Assembly (NCBI RefSeq): GCF_002234535.1
Contig: NZ_CP022521.1
Location: 3,658,001-3,722,000 of the forward strand
Reading direction: 5' to 3'
DNA length: 64,000 bases
Origin: Actinoalloteichus hoggarensis
GTDB taxonomy: Bacteria; Actinomycetota; Actinomycetes; Mycobacteriales; Pseudonocardiaceae
Shown in pieces: positions 56,065-64,000 of this stretch; position 1 is the first letter of the stretch, and every line of letters begins with the position of its first letter. A program made the translations under genes and the position numbers. Under the pieces are notes generated by a model. That model was not told where the DNA came from, made no database searches, and saw nothing but the letters and a program-made list of their open reading frames with translations.

Positions 56065-56973
56065 TCAGACATCCCGCCGTCGCAGCAGCACCGCCGCCGC
56101 GATCAAGGCCAGGACGATGTACCCGCCGAACACCGCCAGCCCCTGCCCCGGCGGAAGCAGCTCGGGCGACTCGACCACCGAACGCAGGGCGGCAGCGGCG
56201 TTGGACGGCAGGTAAGGGCTCACGTTCTCGGCGATGTCCGCACCGAGCAGGGTGATCAGACCCGGCAGGACCAGGATCACGCCCACCAGCGTGGAGATCG
56301 CGGCCGAGGTGTTGCGCAGCAGCCCGCCGAGAGCGAGCCCGAGCAGGCCGACGCCGGTCACCTGCGCGGCGGCCCCGACCACGGCGCGCGGCACCCCGTC
56401 GTCGGACAGCGTCAGGCTCGCGGCGTCGCCCGCGGCCAGAACGGCCTGTCCCGCCAGGAAGGCGGTTCCGGACGCCGCCAGCATCGCCACGAAGACGACG
56501 CCGCCGAACACGAGCGTCTTCGCCCACAGCACGGGCAGTCGTCTCGGCACGCCGATCAGCGAGGATCGGATCATCCCGGTGGAGTACTCCCCCGCCATGG
56601 CCAGCACGCCGAGCGAGCCGGTGATCAGCTGCACCAGCAGCACCCCGCTGAGTGAGAGCGTCGCGGGGTCGAGTCCCGCCACGGGCGGCCCGCCGCCGTC
56701 CGGCCCGCCCGGAGCGATCTGGCCGGTGCTGGTGGCGGCGAAGAGGACGCCGAGTCCGACGAGGGCGACGATCGCGGCGAGGAGGGCGATCACCGTGGAA
56801 CGCAGGGTGAACAGCTTGATCCACTCGGAATGGATCACGCGGCGCAGCGTCACCCTGGCGGCTCCGACCGCCCTATCGGTCGGACCGGTGCCGGGGTGCG
56901 ACGCGGCGGTGTCGGCGGGCGACGCGGCGGCGTGGCGGCCGGCCCTGGTGGCGGTGTCCGGTGCGGCGGTCAT
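56065..56973 (-). CDS. ABC-2 type transporter permease
   Basis: A 302-aa permease with a cytoplasmic N-terminal extension of about 45 residues and six hydrophobic segments, beginning with TLRSTVIALLAAIVALVGLG near residue 60. ATGA overlap with the ATP-binding gene, so the two form one exporter. The substrate is unknown; neighbouring two-component genes are oppositely oriented and may control it. Confidence 0.88.
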   Translation of the reverse strand: MTAAPDTATRAGRHAAASPADTAASHPGTGPTDRAVGAARVTLRRVIHSEWIKLFTLRSTVIALLAAIVALVGLGVLFAATSTGQIAPGGPDGGGPPVAGLDPATLSLSGVLLVQLITGSLGVLAMAGEYSTGMIRSSLIGVPRRLPVLWAKTLVFGGVVFVAMLAASGTAFLAGQAVLAAGDAASLTLSDDGVPRAVVGAAAQVTGVGLLGLALGGLLRNTSAAISTLVGVILVLPGLITLLGADIAENVSPYLPSNAAAALRSVVESPELLPPGQGLAVFGGYIVLALIAAAVLLRRRDV

Positions 56974-58049
56974 CGGCGGGTCCTTCCGGAGGTGGTAATC
57001 TCGCGCGCCCGGTCGGCGGGCTCGGCTGCCTGCGGGGTGCTCGCGGTCGGGCGGTTCCCGGTCCGCACGATGTCGTCCACGGCGGTTCGGGGCGGCGCGG
57101 CGTCGAGTCCGGCCCGGCTCGACGCACCGGGATCGGGGCGCGCCGCGATGCCGCCGTGATACTCGACGGAGTCCCTGGTCAGGGCCATGAAGGCCTCTTC
57201 GAGGGAGGGACGCTGCGGGGTCAGCTCGTGCACGGGGATGTTCGCGGCGTGGGCGCGGTCGCCGATCTGGGCGGCGGTCAGGCCGGTGACGTCGAGCAGG
57301 CCTCGTTCGACGCCGCTGACCACCACGCCGTCCTCGGCGAGGACCTCGCGGAGCCGGGTCGCCGCCGGGGAGCGGACCAGCACGCTGTCACGGGCGGCGC
57401 GGGCGACGAACTCGCCGACGGAGACGTCGGCGATGAGCCTGCCTCGGCCGATGACGATCAGGTGTTCGGCGGTCAGGGCCATCTCGCTCATGAGATGGGA
57501 GGAGACGAGGACGGCGCGGCCCTCGGCGGCGACGTCCTTGAGCAGCGTGCGGATCCACAGGACGCCGTCGGGGTCGAGCCCGTTGACGGGCTCGTCGAGG
57601 ATGAGGGTCCTCGGGTCGCCGAGCAGGGCGGCGGCGATGCCCAGGCGTTGCCCCATGCCGAGGGAGAAGCCGCCCGCACGTCGGCGGGCGACGTCGGCGA
57701 GGCCGACCAGGTCGATCACCTCGTCGACGCGGCGGCGGGGAATGCCGGTGAGGGCGGCCATGGCACGCAGGTGGTGATAGGCCGACCGTCCGGTGTGGAC
57801 GGCCTTGGCCTCCAGGAGGGCGCCGACCTCGCGCTGCGGCGCGGCGTGCTCGGCGTAGGGCCTGCCGTCGACGGTGACCGTGCCCGAGGTGGGGGCGTCC
57901 AGGCCGACGATCATCCGCATGGTGGTGGACTTGCCCGCGCCGTTGGGGCCGAGGAAGCCGGTGACGGCGCCCGGGCGAACGGTGAACGACAGGTCGTCGA
58001 CGGCGGTCTTCTCGCCGTAGCGCTTGGTCAGGTTCGCTGCCTCGATCAT
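56970..58049 (-). CDS. ABC transporter ATP-binding protein
   Basis: A 359-aa ATPase. Walker A is GPNGAGKST at residues 34-42, the signature is FSLGMGQRLGIAAAL, and Walker B is LILDEPVNGLDP. After residue 300 there is a low-complexity tail. It partners with the ABC-2 permease. The family exports peptides, antibiotics or lipids; substrate unknown. Confidence 0.93.
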   Translation of the reverse strand: MIEAANLTKRYGEKTAVDDLSFTVRPGAVTGFLGPNGAGKSTTMRMIVGLDAPTSGTVTVDGRPYAEHAAPQREVGALLEAKAVHTGRSAYHHLRAMAALTGIPRRRVDEVIDLVGLADVARRRAGGFSLGMGQRLGIAAALLGDPRTLILDEPVNGLDPDGVLWIRTLLKDVAAEGRAVLVSSHLMSEMALTAEHLIVIGRGRLIADVSVGEFVARAARDSVLVRSPAATRLREVLAEDGVVVSGVERGLLDVTGLTAAQIGDRAHAANIPVHELTPQRPSLEEAFMALTRDSVEYHGGIAARPDPGASSRAGLDAAPPRTAVDDIVRTGNRPTASTPQAAEPADRAREITTSGRTRR

Positions 58050-58216
58050 GGCTCACAGCCTCGTCGTCGGACGGGGTCCGGCGCGTCGTCCGCCCGCAGA
58101 CATCCGCGTGGTCGGTGTCGGCGGTACGGCGGGCGTCTCCTACCGCGGACGCGGTACGCGCGGGGGACGGCGTGGGGAGGACGCGCGGGCCGCCGGGCGG
58201 GCCTACGGTGCGCAGC

Positions 58217-59959
58217 ATGAGGCGTTCCGGCCGATGGCGGCAGGCGGTGCGGCGACACCCGCAGGTGTTCGACGCGGGTGTGGCGCTGCTGCTCTTCGTG
58301 GGCCCGTTGATCGTGTCGCGGGCCGTGGGGCATCGGCCGGAGTGGGCGTCGGGTCCGCCCGGCTGGGAGCCGCCGTTCGCCCGCGCCGAGCTGAATCTCG
58401 GGCTCGTCCTGGTCGGTGCGGTGGGGTGTGCGGCGCTGGTGGTGCGCAGGCGCTGGCCGCTTCCGGTGCTGGCGGTGACGACCGCGGCCGGTGCCGCGAC
58501 GCTGGCGATCGGCGAGGGGCCGTCGCCGTATCTGGCGCCGGCGCTGGTGGCGGCGTACACGGTGGCGACGCTGACTCCGAGGCCGCGGGCCTGGGCGGCG
58601 GGTGCCGTCGCGGCGGCCGTCCTGGCCGGGGTGTCCGTGTTCGCCGCGCCGAGCCTGGTACAGGGCATCGGGAACCCCGGGGTGATCGCGTGGGTGGGGA
58701 TCGCCGTGGCGGTGGGCGACGCGGTGTCGAGCCGGCGGGCCTACATCGCCGAGGTGGAAGAGCGGGCACGACGGGCCGAGCAGAACCGCGAAGAGGAGGC
58801 GGCGCGGCGGGTGGTGGCGGAGCGGATGCGGATCGCCCGCGAGCTGCACGACGTCGTGGCGCATCACATCGCGGTCATCGCCGTGCAGGCCGGGGTGGCC
58901 GAGCACCTGTTGACGTCGCAGCCCGCGGCGGCGGCCACGGCCGTCGGGCACATCCGGGAGGCCGGGCACACGGTGCTGGCGGAGATGACGACGTTGCTGG
59001 GGGTGTTGCGCGGCGCGGAGGAGCCGGTGGCCGCCACCGAACCCGCCCCGAGCCTGGACCGGGTGTCGGAGCTGGTGGAGGCGTTCGCCGCGACGGGACT
59101 GCGAATCGAGCTGGTCACCTCGGGTCGGCCTCGGCCGTTGCCGCCCGCCGTGGACCTCGCGGGGTATCGGATCGTGCAGGAGTCGCTGACCAACGCCCAC
59201 AAGCACGGGCGGGGGGCGACGGTGACGGTGCGGGTCGAGCAGGGTCCGGCGGAGCTGGTCGTGGAGGTGCGCAACGGGGCGCCCGGTTCGGGGGCGGCGG
59301 CGCGGGACTCCGGGGCCGGGTCGGGATTCAGCGTGCGGGGTGCGGCGAGGGCAGGTTCCGTGTCGGGGTCGGGGTCGGGCTCGGGGTCGGAGGCTGGGCC
59401 GGGGCCGGGGCCTTCCGGGGCTGATTCGGCGGTGTCGGGGCCGGGTCCGGAGGCTTTTGGGGCTGATTCTGCGGGGCCGGGGCCGGGGCCGGAGGCTTTT
59501 GGGGCTGATTCTGCGGGGCCGGGGCCGGGGCCGGAGGCTTTTGGGGCTGATTCTGCGGGGCCGGGGTCGAGGACGCCGGAGGCGGGTTCGGCGGCGTGGG
59601 AGGCGAGGTCCGATGTCACCGGCACGGGTTCGGATGTCACCGGCGTGGGTTCGGATGTGGCGGGTCCCGATCCGACGGACTCGCGCCCAGGACCAGGAGT
59701 GGGAGCGCGGTCGGGTGTGACGGCGGGATCGGATACGACGGCGGCGATCGGCCCGGCGGCGTCGAGGTCCGCGGATTCCGGGGACGAGCCGGGGACGCCG
59801 CGGAGCCTGCCCGGGGCGGCCGGGCACGGCATCGTGGGGATGCGGGAGCGTGCCGTCACGGTGGGCGGGACACTGAGCGCTGAGCCGATCAGTGGCGGCG
59901 GTTTCCGGGTGCTCGCCCGGCTGCCGATCCCGTCCGCGAACGCCGAGGAGACGACGTGA
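58217..59959 (+). CDS. sensor histidine kinase (HPK7/NarX-like) with large repeat insertion
   Basis: A 580-aa kinase. Four to five transmembrane helices occupy residues 18-168. The HisKA_3 domain has phospho-His211 (ARELHDVVAHHIAV). The ATPase N-box is QESLTNAHKHG at 321, and G1 VEVRNGAP lies at 349-356. Then about 180 residues of Gly/Pro/Ser/Ala-rich sequence, with a 14-residue tandem repeat (GPGPEAFGADSAGP), interrupt the ATP lid before the second G-box GHGIVGMRERA near 537. The kinase is coupled to the response regulator by GTGA. The insertion is unusual and may be a slippage product. Confidence 0.88.
   Translation: MRRSGRWRQAVRRHPQVFDAGVALLLFVGPLIVSRAVGHRPEWASGPPGWEPPFARAELNLGLVLVGAVGCAALVVRRRWPLPVLAVTTAAGAATLAIGEGPSPYLAPALVAAYTVATLTPRPRAWAAGAVAAAVLAGVSVFAAPSLVQGIGNPGVIAWVGIAVAVGDAVSSRRAYIAEVEERARRAEQNREEEAARRVVAERMRIARELHDVVAHHIAVIAVQAGVAEHLLTSQPAAAATAVGHIREAGHTVLAEMTTLLGVLRGAEEPVAATEPAPSLDRVSELVEAFAATGLRIELVTSGRPRPLPPAVDLAGYRIVQESLTNAHKHGRGATVTVRVEQGPAELVVEVRNGAPGSGAAARDSGAGSGFSVRGAARAGSVSGSGSGSGSEAGPGPGPSGADSAVSGPGPEAFGADSAGPGPGPEAFGADSAGPGPGPEAFGADSAGPGSRTPEAGSAAWEARSDVTGTGSDVTGVGSDVAGPDPTDSRPGPGVGARSGVTAGSDTTAAIGPAASRSADSGDEPGTPRSLPGAAGHGIVGMRERAVTVGGTLSAEPISGGGFRVLARLPIPSANAEETT
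59447..59566 (+). repeat. 42-base tandem repeat inside the kinase gene
   Basis: A 42-base unit, beginning CCGGAGGCTTTTGGGG, starts at 59447, 59489 and 59531. It encodes three in-frame copies of a 14-residue segment in the inserted ATP-lid linker. Confidence 0.9.
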
Positions 59960-60630
59960 GCAGCGAGCCGGTACGGGTCGTGGTGGCCGACGACCAGACG
60001 TTGATCCGGGCCGGATTCCGCGCGCTGGTGGACTCGGCACCGGACCTGACGGTGGTGGGCGAGGCGTCGACCGGCCGGGAGGCGGTGGACCTGGTCCGCT
60101 CGATGCGAGCCGACGTGGTGTTGATGGACATCCGGATGCCCGAGCTGGACGGCCTCGCCGCGACGCGGGAGATCATCGCGAACGACGAGCTGGCCGGGGT
60201 CCGGGTGCTGATCCTGACGACCTTCGAGGTCGACGAGTACGTGTTCGAGGCGTTGCGGGCGGGGGCCAGCGGGTTCCTCGGCAAGGGCGTGCGGCCGGCC
60301 GAACTGCTGGAGGCCATCCGGACGGTGGCGCGGGGCGAGGCGCTGCTCTCCCCCAAGGCCACCCGAGGCCTGATCGAACGATTCCTCAGCGGGCCGCAGT
60401 GGGCCGAGCCGACGCGACCCGAACGGCTGTCGGCGTTGACCAACCGGGAACGCGAGGTCGTCGGACTCGTCGCCACCGGACTGTCCAACGACGAGATCGC
60501 CCAGCGGCTCCACGTCTCGCCGCTCACGGCCAAGACCCACGTCAACCGCGCGATGATGAAACTGGACGCCCGCGACCGAGCGCAGCTCGTCGTGATCGCC
60601 TTCCAGACGGGCTTGGCGACGGCGGGCTGA
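59956..60630 (+). CDS. NarL/FixJ family response regulator
   Basis: A 224-aa response regulator. The receiver domain has acidic DD near residue 12, phospho-Asp58 in VVLMDIRMPELDG, Thr in LILTTFE and Lys in FLGKGV. The C-terminal LuxR helix-turn-helix is TNREREVVGLVATGLSNDEI and SPLTAKTHVNRAM. GTG start overlaps the kinase stop. Targets unknown; the divergent ABC exporter is a plausible one. Confidence 0.95.
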   Translation: MSSEPVRVVVADDQTLIRAGFRALVDSAPDLTVVGEASTGREAVDLVRSMRADVVLMDIRMPELDGLAATREIIANDELAGVRVLILTTFEVDEYVFEALRAGASGFLGKGVRPAELLEAIRTVARGEALLSPKATRGLIERFLSGPQWAEPTRPERLSALTNREREVVGLVATGLSNDEIAQRLHVSPLTAKTHVNRAMMKLDARDRAQLVVIAFQTGLATAG

Positions 60631-60727
60631 ACGCGGCGAGCGAGGATGACGACGTTCGCCATGCGGTGGCGGCGTCGGGCACCGTCGTTGACGGATTGAC
60701 CCGGCGGTGCCGTGACGGCGTCGACAG

Positions 60728-60914
60728 ATCGCGATCCTCATCGACCCCGAAGGGCCGATGCCACGGGCTTGCCAGGGCTTGGCGCAGCAAGGCGGCGTGG
60801 TCGTTGCGATCCTCATCGACCCCGAAGGGCCGATGCCACCCACTCGTTCCGCTTCCTTCTCTTCCAGAAGCGTTGGTGTTGCGATCCTCATCGACCCCGA
60901 AGGGCCGATGCCAC
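60728..60914 (-). CRISPR. orphan CRISPR-like array 4 (3 repeats of 37 nt)
   Basis: Repeats start at 60728, 60803 and 60878 with 38-nt spacers. Read on the minus strand they begin GTGGCATCGGCCCTTCGG and end GAGGATCGCAAC, the GCAAC end being typical of CRISPR repeats. The leftmost copy has changed bases, so the leader is on the right. No cas genes for this repeat type are in the window. The pairing within the repeat has an A-C mismatch in the stem compared with array 5. Confidence 0.85.
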
Positions 60915-61011
60915 CCTGTCGTAGCAGGGGTCTTGCCGTTCTGAATGCTCCGATGTTATCGGCTGGTGACCGACACGCCCGCAGAACACTTCGGAATGTC
61001 CAGGCGTGTCG
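60915..61011 (-). promoter_or_regulatory. leader of array 4 with inverted repeat
   Basis: This region shares sequence and geometry with the leader of array 5: an AGCAGG hairpin beside the first repeat, a -10-like TAACAT (60953-60958, minus strand), and CGACACGCC (60971-60979) facing GGCGTGTCG (61003-61011), 57 bases from the first repeat. The conserved arrangement argues for a functional promoter with a bound protein. Confidence 0.7.
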
Positions 61012-61360
61012 TCCGACGCCTGCCTTCCCTCAGCACGAGATCACGACATCGCGTGTCGCGATGCTCAACGGAACGAGCCCGAGGCCGTCCGCCGGGCACG
61101 GGCCGCGTGGACCGAGATCGAGTCCGTCACCGCTGCCGTTGTCAGGTCTCTCAGCGGGAGACCTGACCGGTGGGCTGTGCAGCCGCAGGCCCCGCGAACC
61201 CGGACGGCGGTTTCCGAACAGCCGTGGTCCTCGACATGGCTCGACGTGATCGTCCGAAGTCCTCGCTTCCCGTCCGCGTCCGGCATCACGGCCCGGCCGC
61301 CGAGCCTTGGCATCCCGTCCGAGATGGATTCGGAGTCGGTCGAAGGCCGACGAAGCCGGG
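61012..61360. other. intergenic region between leader 4 and the small membrane gene
   Basis: About 350 bases; no gene is supported. Frames here are low quality. Confidence 0.4.
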
Positions 61361-61615
61361 TCAGCGTCCACGCCGGGGCCACAGGGCATCGAGTAGTCGC
61401 TGACCGACGGCCACCCCGAATCCGGTGATCAACGCGGTGAGTACTCGTTCGCCGAGCCGGGTCGGACGCCCGGATGACGAGTCGACGGGTTCCGGCGGCA
61501 CGGGCGTCCATTCGGGTTCGGGCACCGCCGTCGTGGAGACGTCCTCCGTCGACGCCGTGGTGGGCCTGGGCAGCCTGCGCACCTCATGGACGACGTCGGC
61601 GAGCTTGGCCGACAC
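61361..61615 (-). CDS. 84-aa protein with C-terminal hydrophobic helix, unknown
   Basis: A protein starting GTG 61615, three bases after the stop of the NYN-like gene. It has a conserved-looking N-terminus (SAKLADVVHEVRRLPRP), a Pro/Glu/Thr-rich middle and a C-terminal hydrophobic helix (LTALITGFGVAVGQRLLDAL), probably a membrane anchor or amphipathic helix. I do not recognise a family. It is likely co-translated with the NYN protein. Confidence 0.6.
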   Translation of the reverse strand: MSAKLADVVHEVRRLPRPTTASTEDVSTTAVPEPEWTPVPPEPVDSSSGRPTRLGERVLTALITGFGVAVGQRLLDALWPRRGR

Positions 61616-61618
61616 CGG

Positions 61619-61984
61619 CTAACCCTCCCACACCAGCACTTCGACTCGACCGAGCGACACCAGGTCGGCCAGTCGCCCGTCCGCGCTGCCGACGAGGAAC
61701 ACCCGGCCGCCCTCGGCGTGCACGTGCTCGGCGTGCGCGATCAGTGCCAGCTCGGCGGCATTCGGCTCGTGGGCTACCCGAAGCGGAGCGATCCGCAGCT
61801 CCGCCAGCACCGAGGAGAGCGCGTCGGGTGTGCCGTCGGCGACGGCGTAGGCGGCGACGGCATGGTGGTGGTCACCTGCGGCTGCCAGGAGCGCCTCAAG
61901 GCGGACACGAAGCGGCCTCGGCCGCAACGTCACGCTGCCCAGGTTCTCCAGATCCAGCAGCAGGGTCTTGTCGTCGGCGTTCAC
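61619..61984 (-). CDS. NYN/PIN-like domain protein beside the orphan arrays
   Basis: A 121-aa protein. The start KTLLLDLENLGSVT carries the D-x-E-N motif typical of NYN nucleases, and RVFLVGSADGRLADLVSLGR resembles the second acidic motif (S-x-D-G-D-F), here with A-D-G-R, so one acidic residue is altered. GGGAGG lies 7 bases before GTG 61984; a GTG at 61999 is the alternative. The gene begins 19 bases downstream of the degenerate end repeat of array 5. Assignment is moderately sure; nuclease activity is unproven. Confidence 0.6.
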   Translation of the reverse strand: MNADDKTLLLDLENLGSVTLRPRPLRVRLEALLAAAGDHHHAVAAYAVADGTPDALSSVLAELRIAPLRVAHEPNAAELALIAHAEHVHAEGGRVFLVGSADGRLADLVSLGRVEVLVWEG

Positions 61985-62002
61985 CTGTCGGCCTCCCACG
62001 CG

Positions 62003-62439
62003 GCTGCGGTCCTCCTCGGCCCCGACAGGCCGATACCACCACTGTGGACCGCACCGAGCACCGCCGCACCGCTTTGATCGACATCGACCCCGTTGCGACC
62101 CACATCGTTGCGATCCTCATCGGCCCCGAAGGGCCGATGCCACCCGCCGACCATCCGGAGGCCCTGGACCGGTTGCACGTGTTGCGATCCTCATCGGCCC
62201 CGGAGGGCCGATGCCACCCGTTCGTGCCCCAGAGGATGTACTCGCAAGCTGCGCGGTTGCGATCCTCATCGGCCCCGGAGGGCCGATGCCACACCGGCAC
62301 GGCTTCGCCACGGCGTTGCAGGCTGCGTTGGTTGCGATCCTCATCGGCCCCGGAGGGCCGATGCCACGGCCGAGCACCGGCGGGCGATGGCCGAGCACGC
62401 CCGTTGCGATCCTCATCGGCCCCGGAGGGCCGATGCCAC
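62003..62439 (-). CRISPR. orphan CRISPR-like array 5 (5 repeats plus degenerate end)
   Basis: 37-nt repeats start at 62107, 62181, 62256, 62331 and 62403 with 35-38-nt spacers. The central stem CATCGGCCC/GGGCCGATG is perfect. A degenerate copy lies at 62003-62039, after a 67-base stretch that may hold another decayed copy. On the minus strand the leader is on the right, and the degenerate end abuts the NYN gene. Same family as array 4. Confidence 0.88.
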
Positions 62440-62536
62440 CCTGCCTCAGCAGGGGTGTCGTCGTGTCACGACCGCCGAGGTTAGCGGACCGTGACCGACA
62501 CGCCCGGATGCCGGTTCGGGAGGGTCAGGCGTGTCG
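62440..62536 (-). promoter_or_regulatory. leader of array 5 with inverted repeat
   Basis: Homologous to leader 4: AGCAGG hairpin, a -10-like TAACCT, and CGACACGCC (62496-62504) facing GGCGTGTCG (62528-62536), with the same 57- and 32-base distances. Confidence 0.7.
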
Positions 62537-62706
62537 CACGACGTCTCCCTCCCGCGCCACTCCGATGACACCCCCACCACCCGTCGCGGCCGCGATGCGG
62601 TGGTGAGATCGGTCGGCCCACCGGCGCGGGGCCAGGCGAGCCGCGGCGGAGTGGCAGCGCCGCGGCGGGACGGCTGCCGACGTCGATGGTCGACAGCCGT
62701 CCTCGG
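62537..62706. other. intergenic region
   Basis: About 170 bases between leader 5 and the end of the protease gene; nothing recognised. Confidence 0.4.
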
Positions 62707-63606
62707 TCAGCCGGCCGCCGGCACGGGGACGGCCTGCCGCAGACGGGCGACGGCCGTGCGGCGGGCGAGCAGGACGAGGAGTGCGACCAGCAGCAGGTCC
62801 GTCGCCAGGGTCGCCGCGACGGCCGTGGTGGACTGTCCGGCATCCGATGTGGAGAGCAGGAACACGGAGATCATGAGGACCCCGTTCCAGGCGGTGTGTG
62901 CGGCGGTGGCGGCCTCCAGGCCGCCCGTCTGGTCGCACAGGATCGCGTAGAGCAGCCCGCCTGCGACGGTGACGAGGAACATGACGATCCCCGCCATGCC
63001 GTGGACCAGGCCGAACAGCACCGAGGTCGTCACGGCGGGCACGGTGACGGCCGTCAGCGGCCTCGACCAGCGGGCGCCCAGGATGTGGGTCAGGACGCCT
63101 CGGAAGACGAACTCCTCGGCGAAGGCCGCCAGGGGGACCCCGAGGAGGACGACCACGGCGAGCGCCTGCCATTGATCGGCGAGTCGGAACGCGGCCGAGC
63201 CGCCCCACCAGAGGCTCACCGCGGAGGTCGTCACCGCGACGGTGATCGCGACGGCGAGACAGCGCCAGAACCACCCCCAGCGGAACGCCCCCTCGACCGA
63301 GCAGACCTCGCCGAGACGCATCCGGAGCACTCCACGCGCGGTGAGCGCCGCCGGGGGCAGGGTGATCAGCGGAACCGTGAGCAGGGTGAGGGCGAGTCCG
63401 ACCGCCCCGGGGTCGTCGCTCAGCAGGAGATCACCGAGGCCGCTGACGACGAGGATCACGATGAGCAGGACGGCCGAGGCCAGGATGCCGCCCACGAGGA
63501 CGAGCGACGCCACGATCAGCCTGCGGCGTGAGTGAACGGTCGGGCGGGCCAGCTGCGCGAAGCGCAGTTCCTCACCGCGGTCGGCGGGCCGGGACGGGTC
63601 GGTCAC
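62707..63606 (-). CDS. CPBP family intramembrane metalloprotease
   Basis: A 299-aa membrane protein with about 8 hydrophobic segments and the CPBP/Abi motifs: EEFVFRG (E-E-x3-R), FGLVHG (F-x3-H) and HTAWNG (H-x3-N/B). It probably acts as an intramembrane protease or a related enzyme. The GTG at 63606 overlaps the stop of the upstream truncated gene (GTGA). Confidence 0.92.
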   Translation of the reverse strand: MTDPSRPADRGEELRFAQLARPTVHSRRRLIVASLVLVGGILASAVLLIVILVVSGLGDLLLSDDPGAVGLALTLLTVPLITLPPAALTARGVLRMRLGEVCSVEGAFRWGWFWRCLAVAITVAVTTSAVSLWWGGSAAFRLADQWQALAVVVLLGVPLAAFAEEFVFRGVLTHILGARWSRPLTAVTVPAVTTSVLFGLVHGMAGIVMFLVTVAGGLLYAILCDQTGGLEAATAAHTAWNGVLMISVFLLSTSDAGQSTTAVAATLATDLLLVALLVLLARRTAVARLRQAVPVPAAG

Positions 63607-64000
63607 GGGCTCGTCTCCAGGGTGACGGCGAACTCGACGCGGGTCGCGTCGGCGAGGATGGTCTGCCGCAGGGCGGTGAGGTCGGCGCCGAGTTCGTCGG
63701 TGGCGGAGACCAGCGCGGACAGGGCCAGTCGGACGGAGGAGTCGCCGTCGGACTCCGGGTAGGGGATCTCCACCCAGGCCTCCGAGCGTGCGGGCAGCTC
63801 ACCGTGGTGGACGTCCTCGGCGAGGGAGGTGACCTCGGCGGGGTCGGCGCCGTTCGGCAGCGGGAAGTGGACGGTGACGGCCATCCGGTCGCCGTGGACG
63901 CCGAGGTTCGACCACCACGGTCCGGTCGGGGTGATCCCCGCCGTGATCAACAGGTCGCGCAGCCGGTCCGCGCCGCGGTCGACCTCCTCGTTGATCCGTC
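63603..64000 (-). CDS. hypothetical protein, 5' truncated by the window end
   Basis: The frame is open to the last base of the window, so the N-terminus is missing. The visible part includes RGADRLRDLLITAGITPTGPWWS and VEIPYPESDGDSSVRLALS. I recognise no family. It is coupled to the CPBP gene by GTGA. Confidence 0.65.
   Translation of the reverse strand, partial: RINEEVDRGADRLRDLLITAGITPTGPWWSNLGVHGDRMAVTVHFPLPNGADPAEVTSLAEDVHHGELPARSEAWVEIPYPESDGDSSVRLALSALVSATDELGADLTALRQTILADATRVEFAVTLETSP

Noticed and set aside
58864-60891. 675-aa and 664-aa frames on the minus strand across the kinase/regulator genes
   Set aside because: They are antisense to well-supported genes, with Pro/Arg/Ser-rich compositions from the repeated GC sequence and no family signature.
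61006-61428. 140-aa plus-strand frame overlapping leader 4
   Set aside because: Arg/Ser/Pro-rich, no ribosome binding site, and crosses the conserved array leader.
60728-62439. Arrays 4 and 5 as ordinary intergenic repeats
   Set aside because: Equal repeat length, unique equal-length spacers, degenerate far ends and a shared leader are better explained by CRISPR-type arrays.

Overview
The window is very GC-rich with near-constant G/C at codon third positions, frequent GTG starts, ATGA/GTGA start-stop overlaps, a Scr1-type XRE/DUF397 pair, DUF1707 and CYP105-like P450s. This points to a filamentous actinomycete, most likely Pseudonocardiaceae (inference; no rRNA or marker gene is present).

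Left part (1-33.7 kb) is accessory metabolism and regulation. A 5'-truncated amidohydrolase, a deazaflavin-type nitroreductase, an alpha/beta hydrolase and a TetR regulator come first. From 4.4 to 15.4 kb there is a probable catabolic regulon: Baeyer-Villiger-type monooxygenase with a frameshifted SMP-30-like gene, zinc alcohol dehydrogenase, P450 with [3Fe-4S] ferredoxin and an internally deleted ferredoxin reductase, a TetR regulator and an MFS exporter. Three copies of one palindrome (AGTCA-N6-TGACT) lie in its promoters. Next come regulator/enzyme pairs with readable operators (MerR/aminotransferase IV, LysR/hydrolase, TetR/SDR), a second P450, a frameshifted methyltransferase, HtpG, an AlkD-like protein, an ArsR-AHSA1-VOC operon, a DHFR-like reductase, an EF-hand protein and a tightly coupled dehydrogenase-isochorismatase-methyltransferase operon.

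Middle (34.2-46.7 kb) is a complete type I-E CRISPR-Cas locus. cse1-cse2-cas7-cas5-cas6e-cas1-cas2 run leftwards into array 1. Array 2, a small membrane-protein gene, cas3 and array 3 lie on the other side. The three arrays have related 29-nt repeats and homologous leaders. Upstream of cse1 sits a degenerate repeat / 20-nt mini-spacer / degenerate repeat. Its mini-spacer matches an AAG-flanked site in the same intergenic region at positions 1-14 except 6 and 12, as expected for a CreR-like cas-regulating RNA.

Right part (46.7-64 kb) has an alpha/beta hydrolase with a TetR regulator, a DUF1707 protein, azoreductase/ECF pair, a second sigma factor within a group of small Cys-rich unknown genes, the XRE/DUF397 pair, an ABC exporter, a two-component system whose kinase has a huge repeat insertion, and two short CRISPR-like arrays of 37-nt repeats. 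These arrays have no cas genes beside them, share a leader with fixed geometry and flank a NYN-like gene coupled to a small membrane protein. The window ends with a CPBP protease and a truncated gene.
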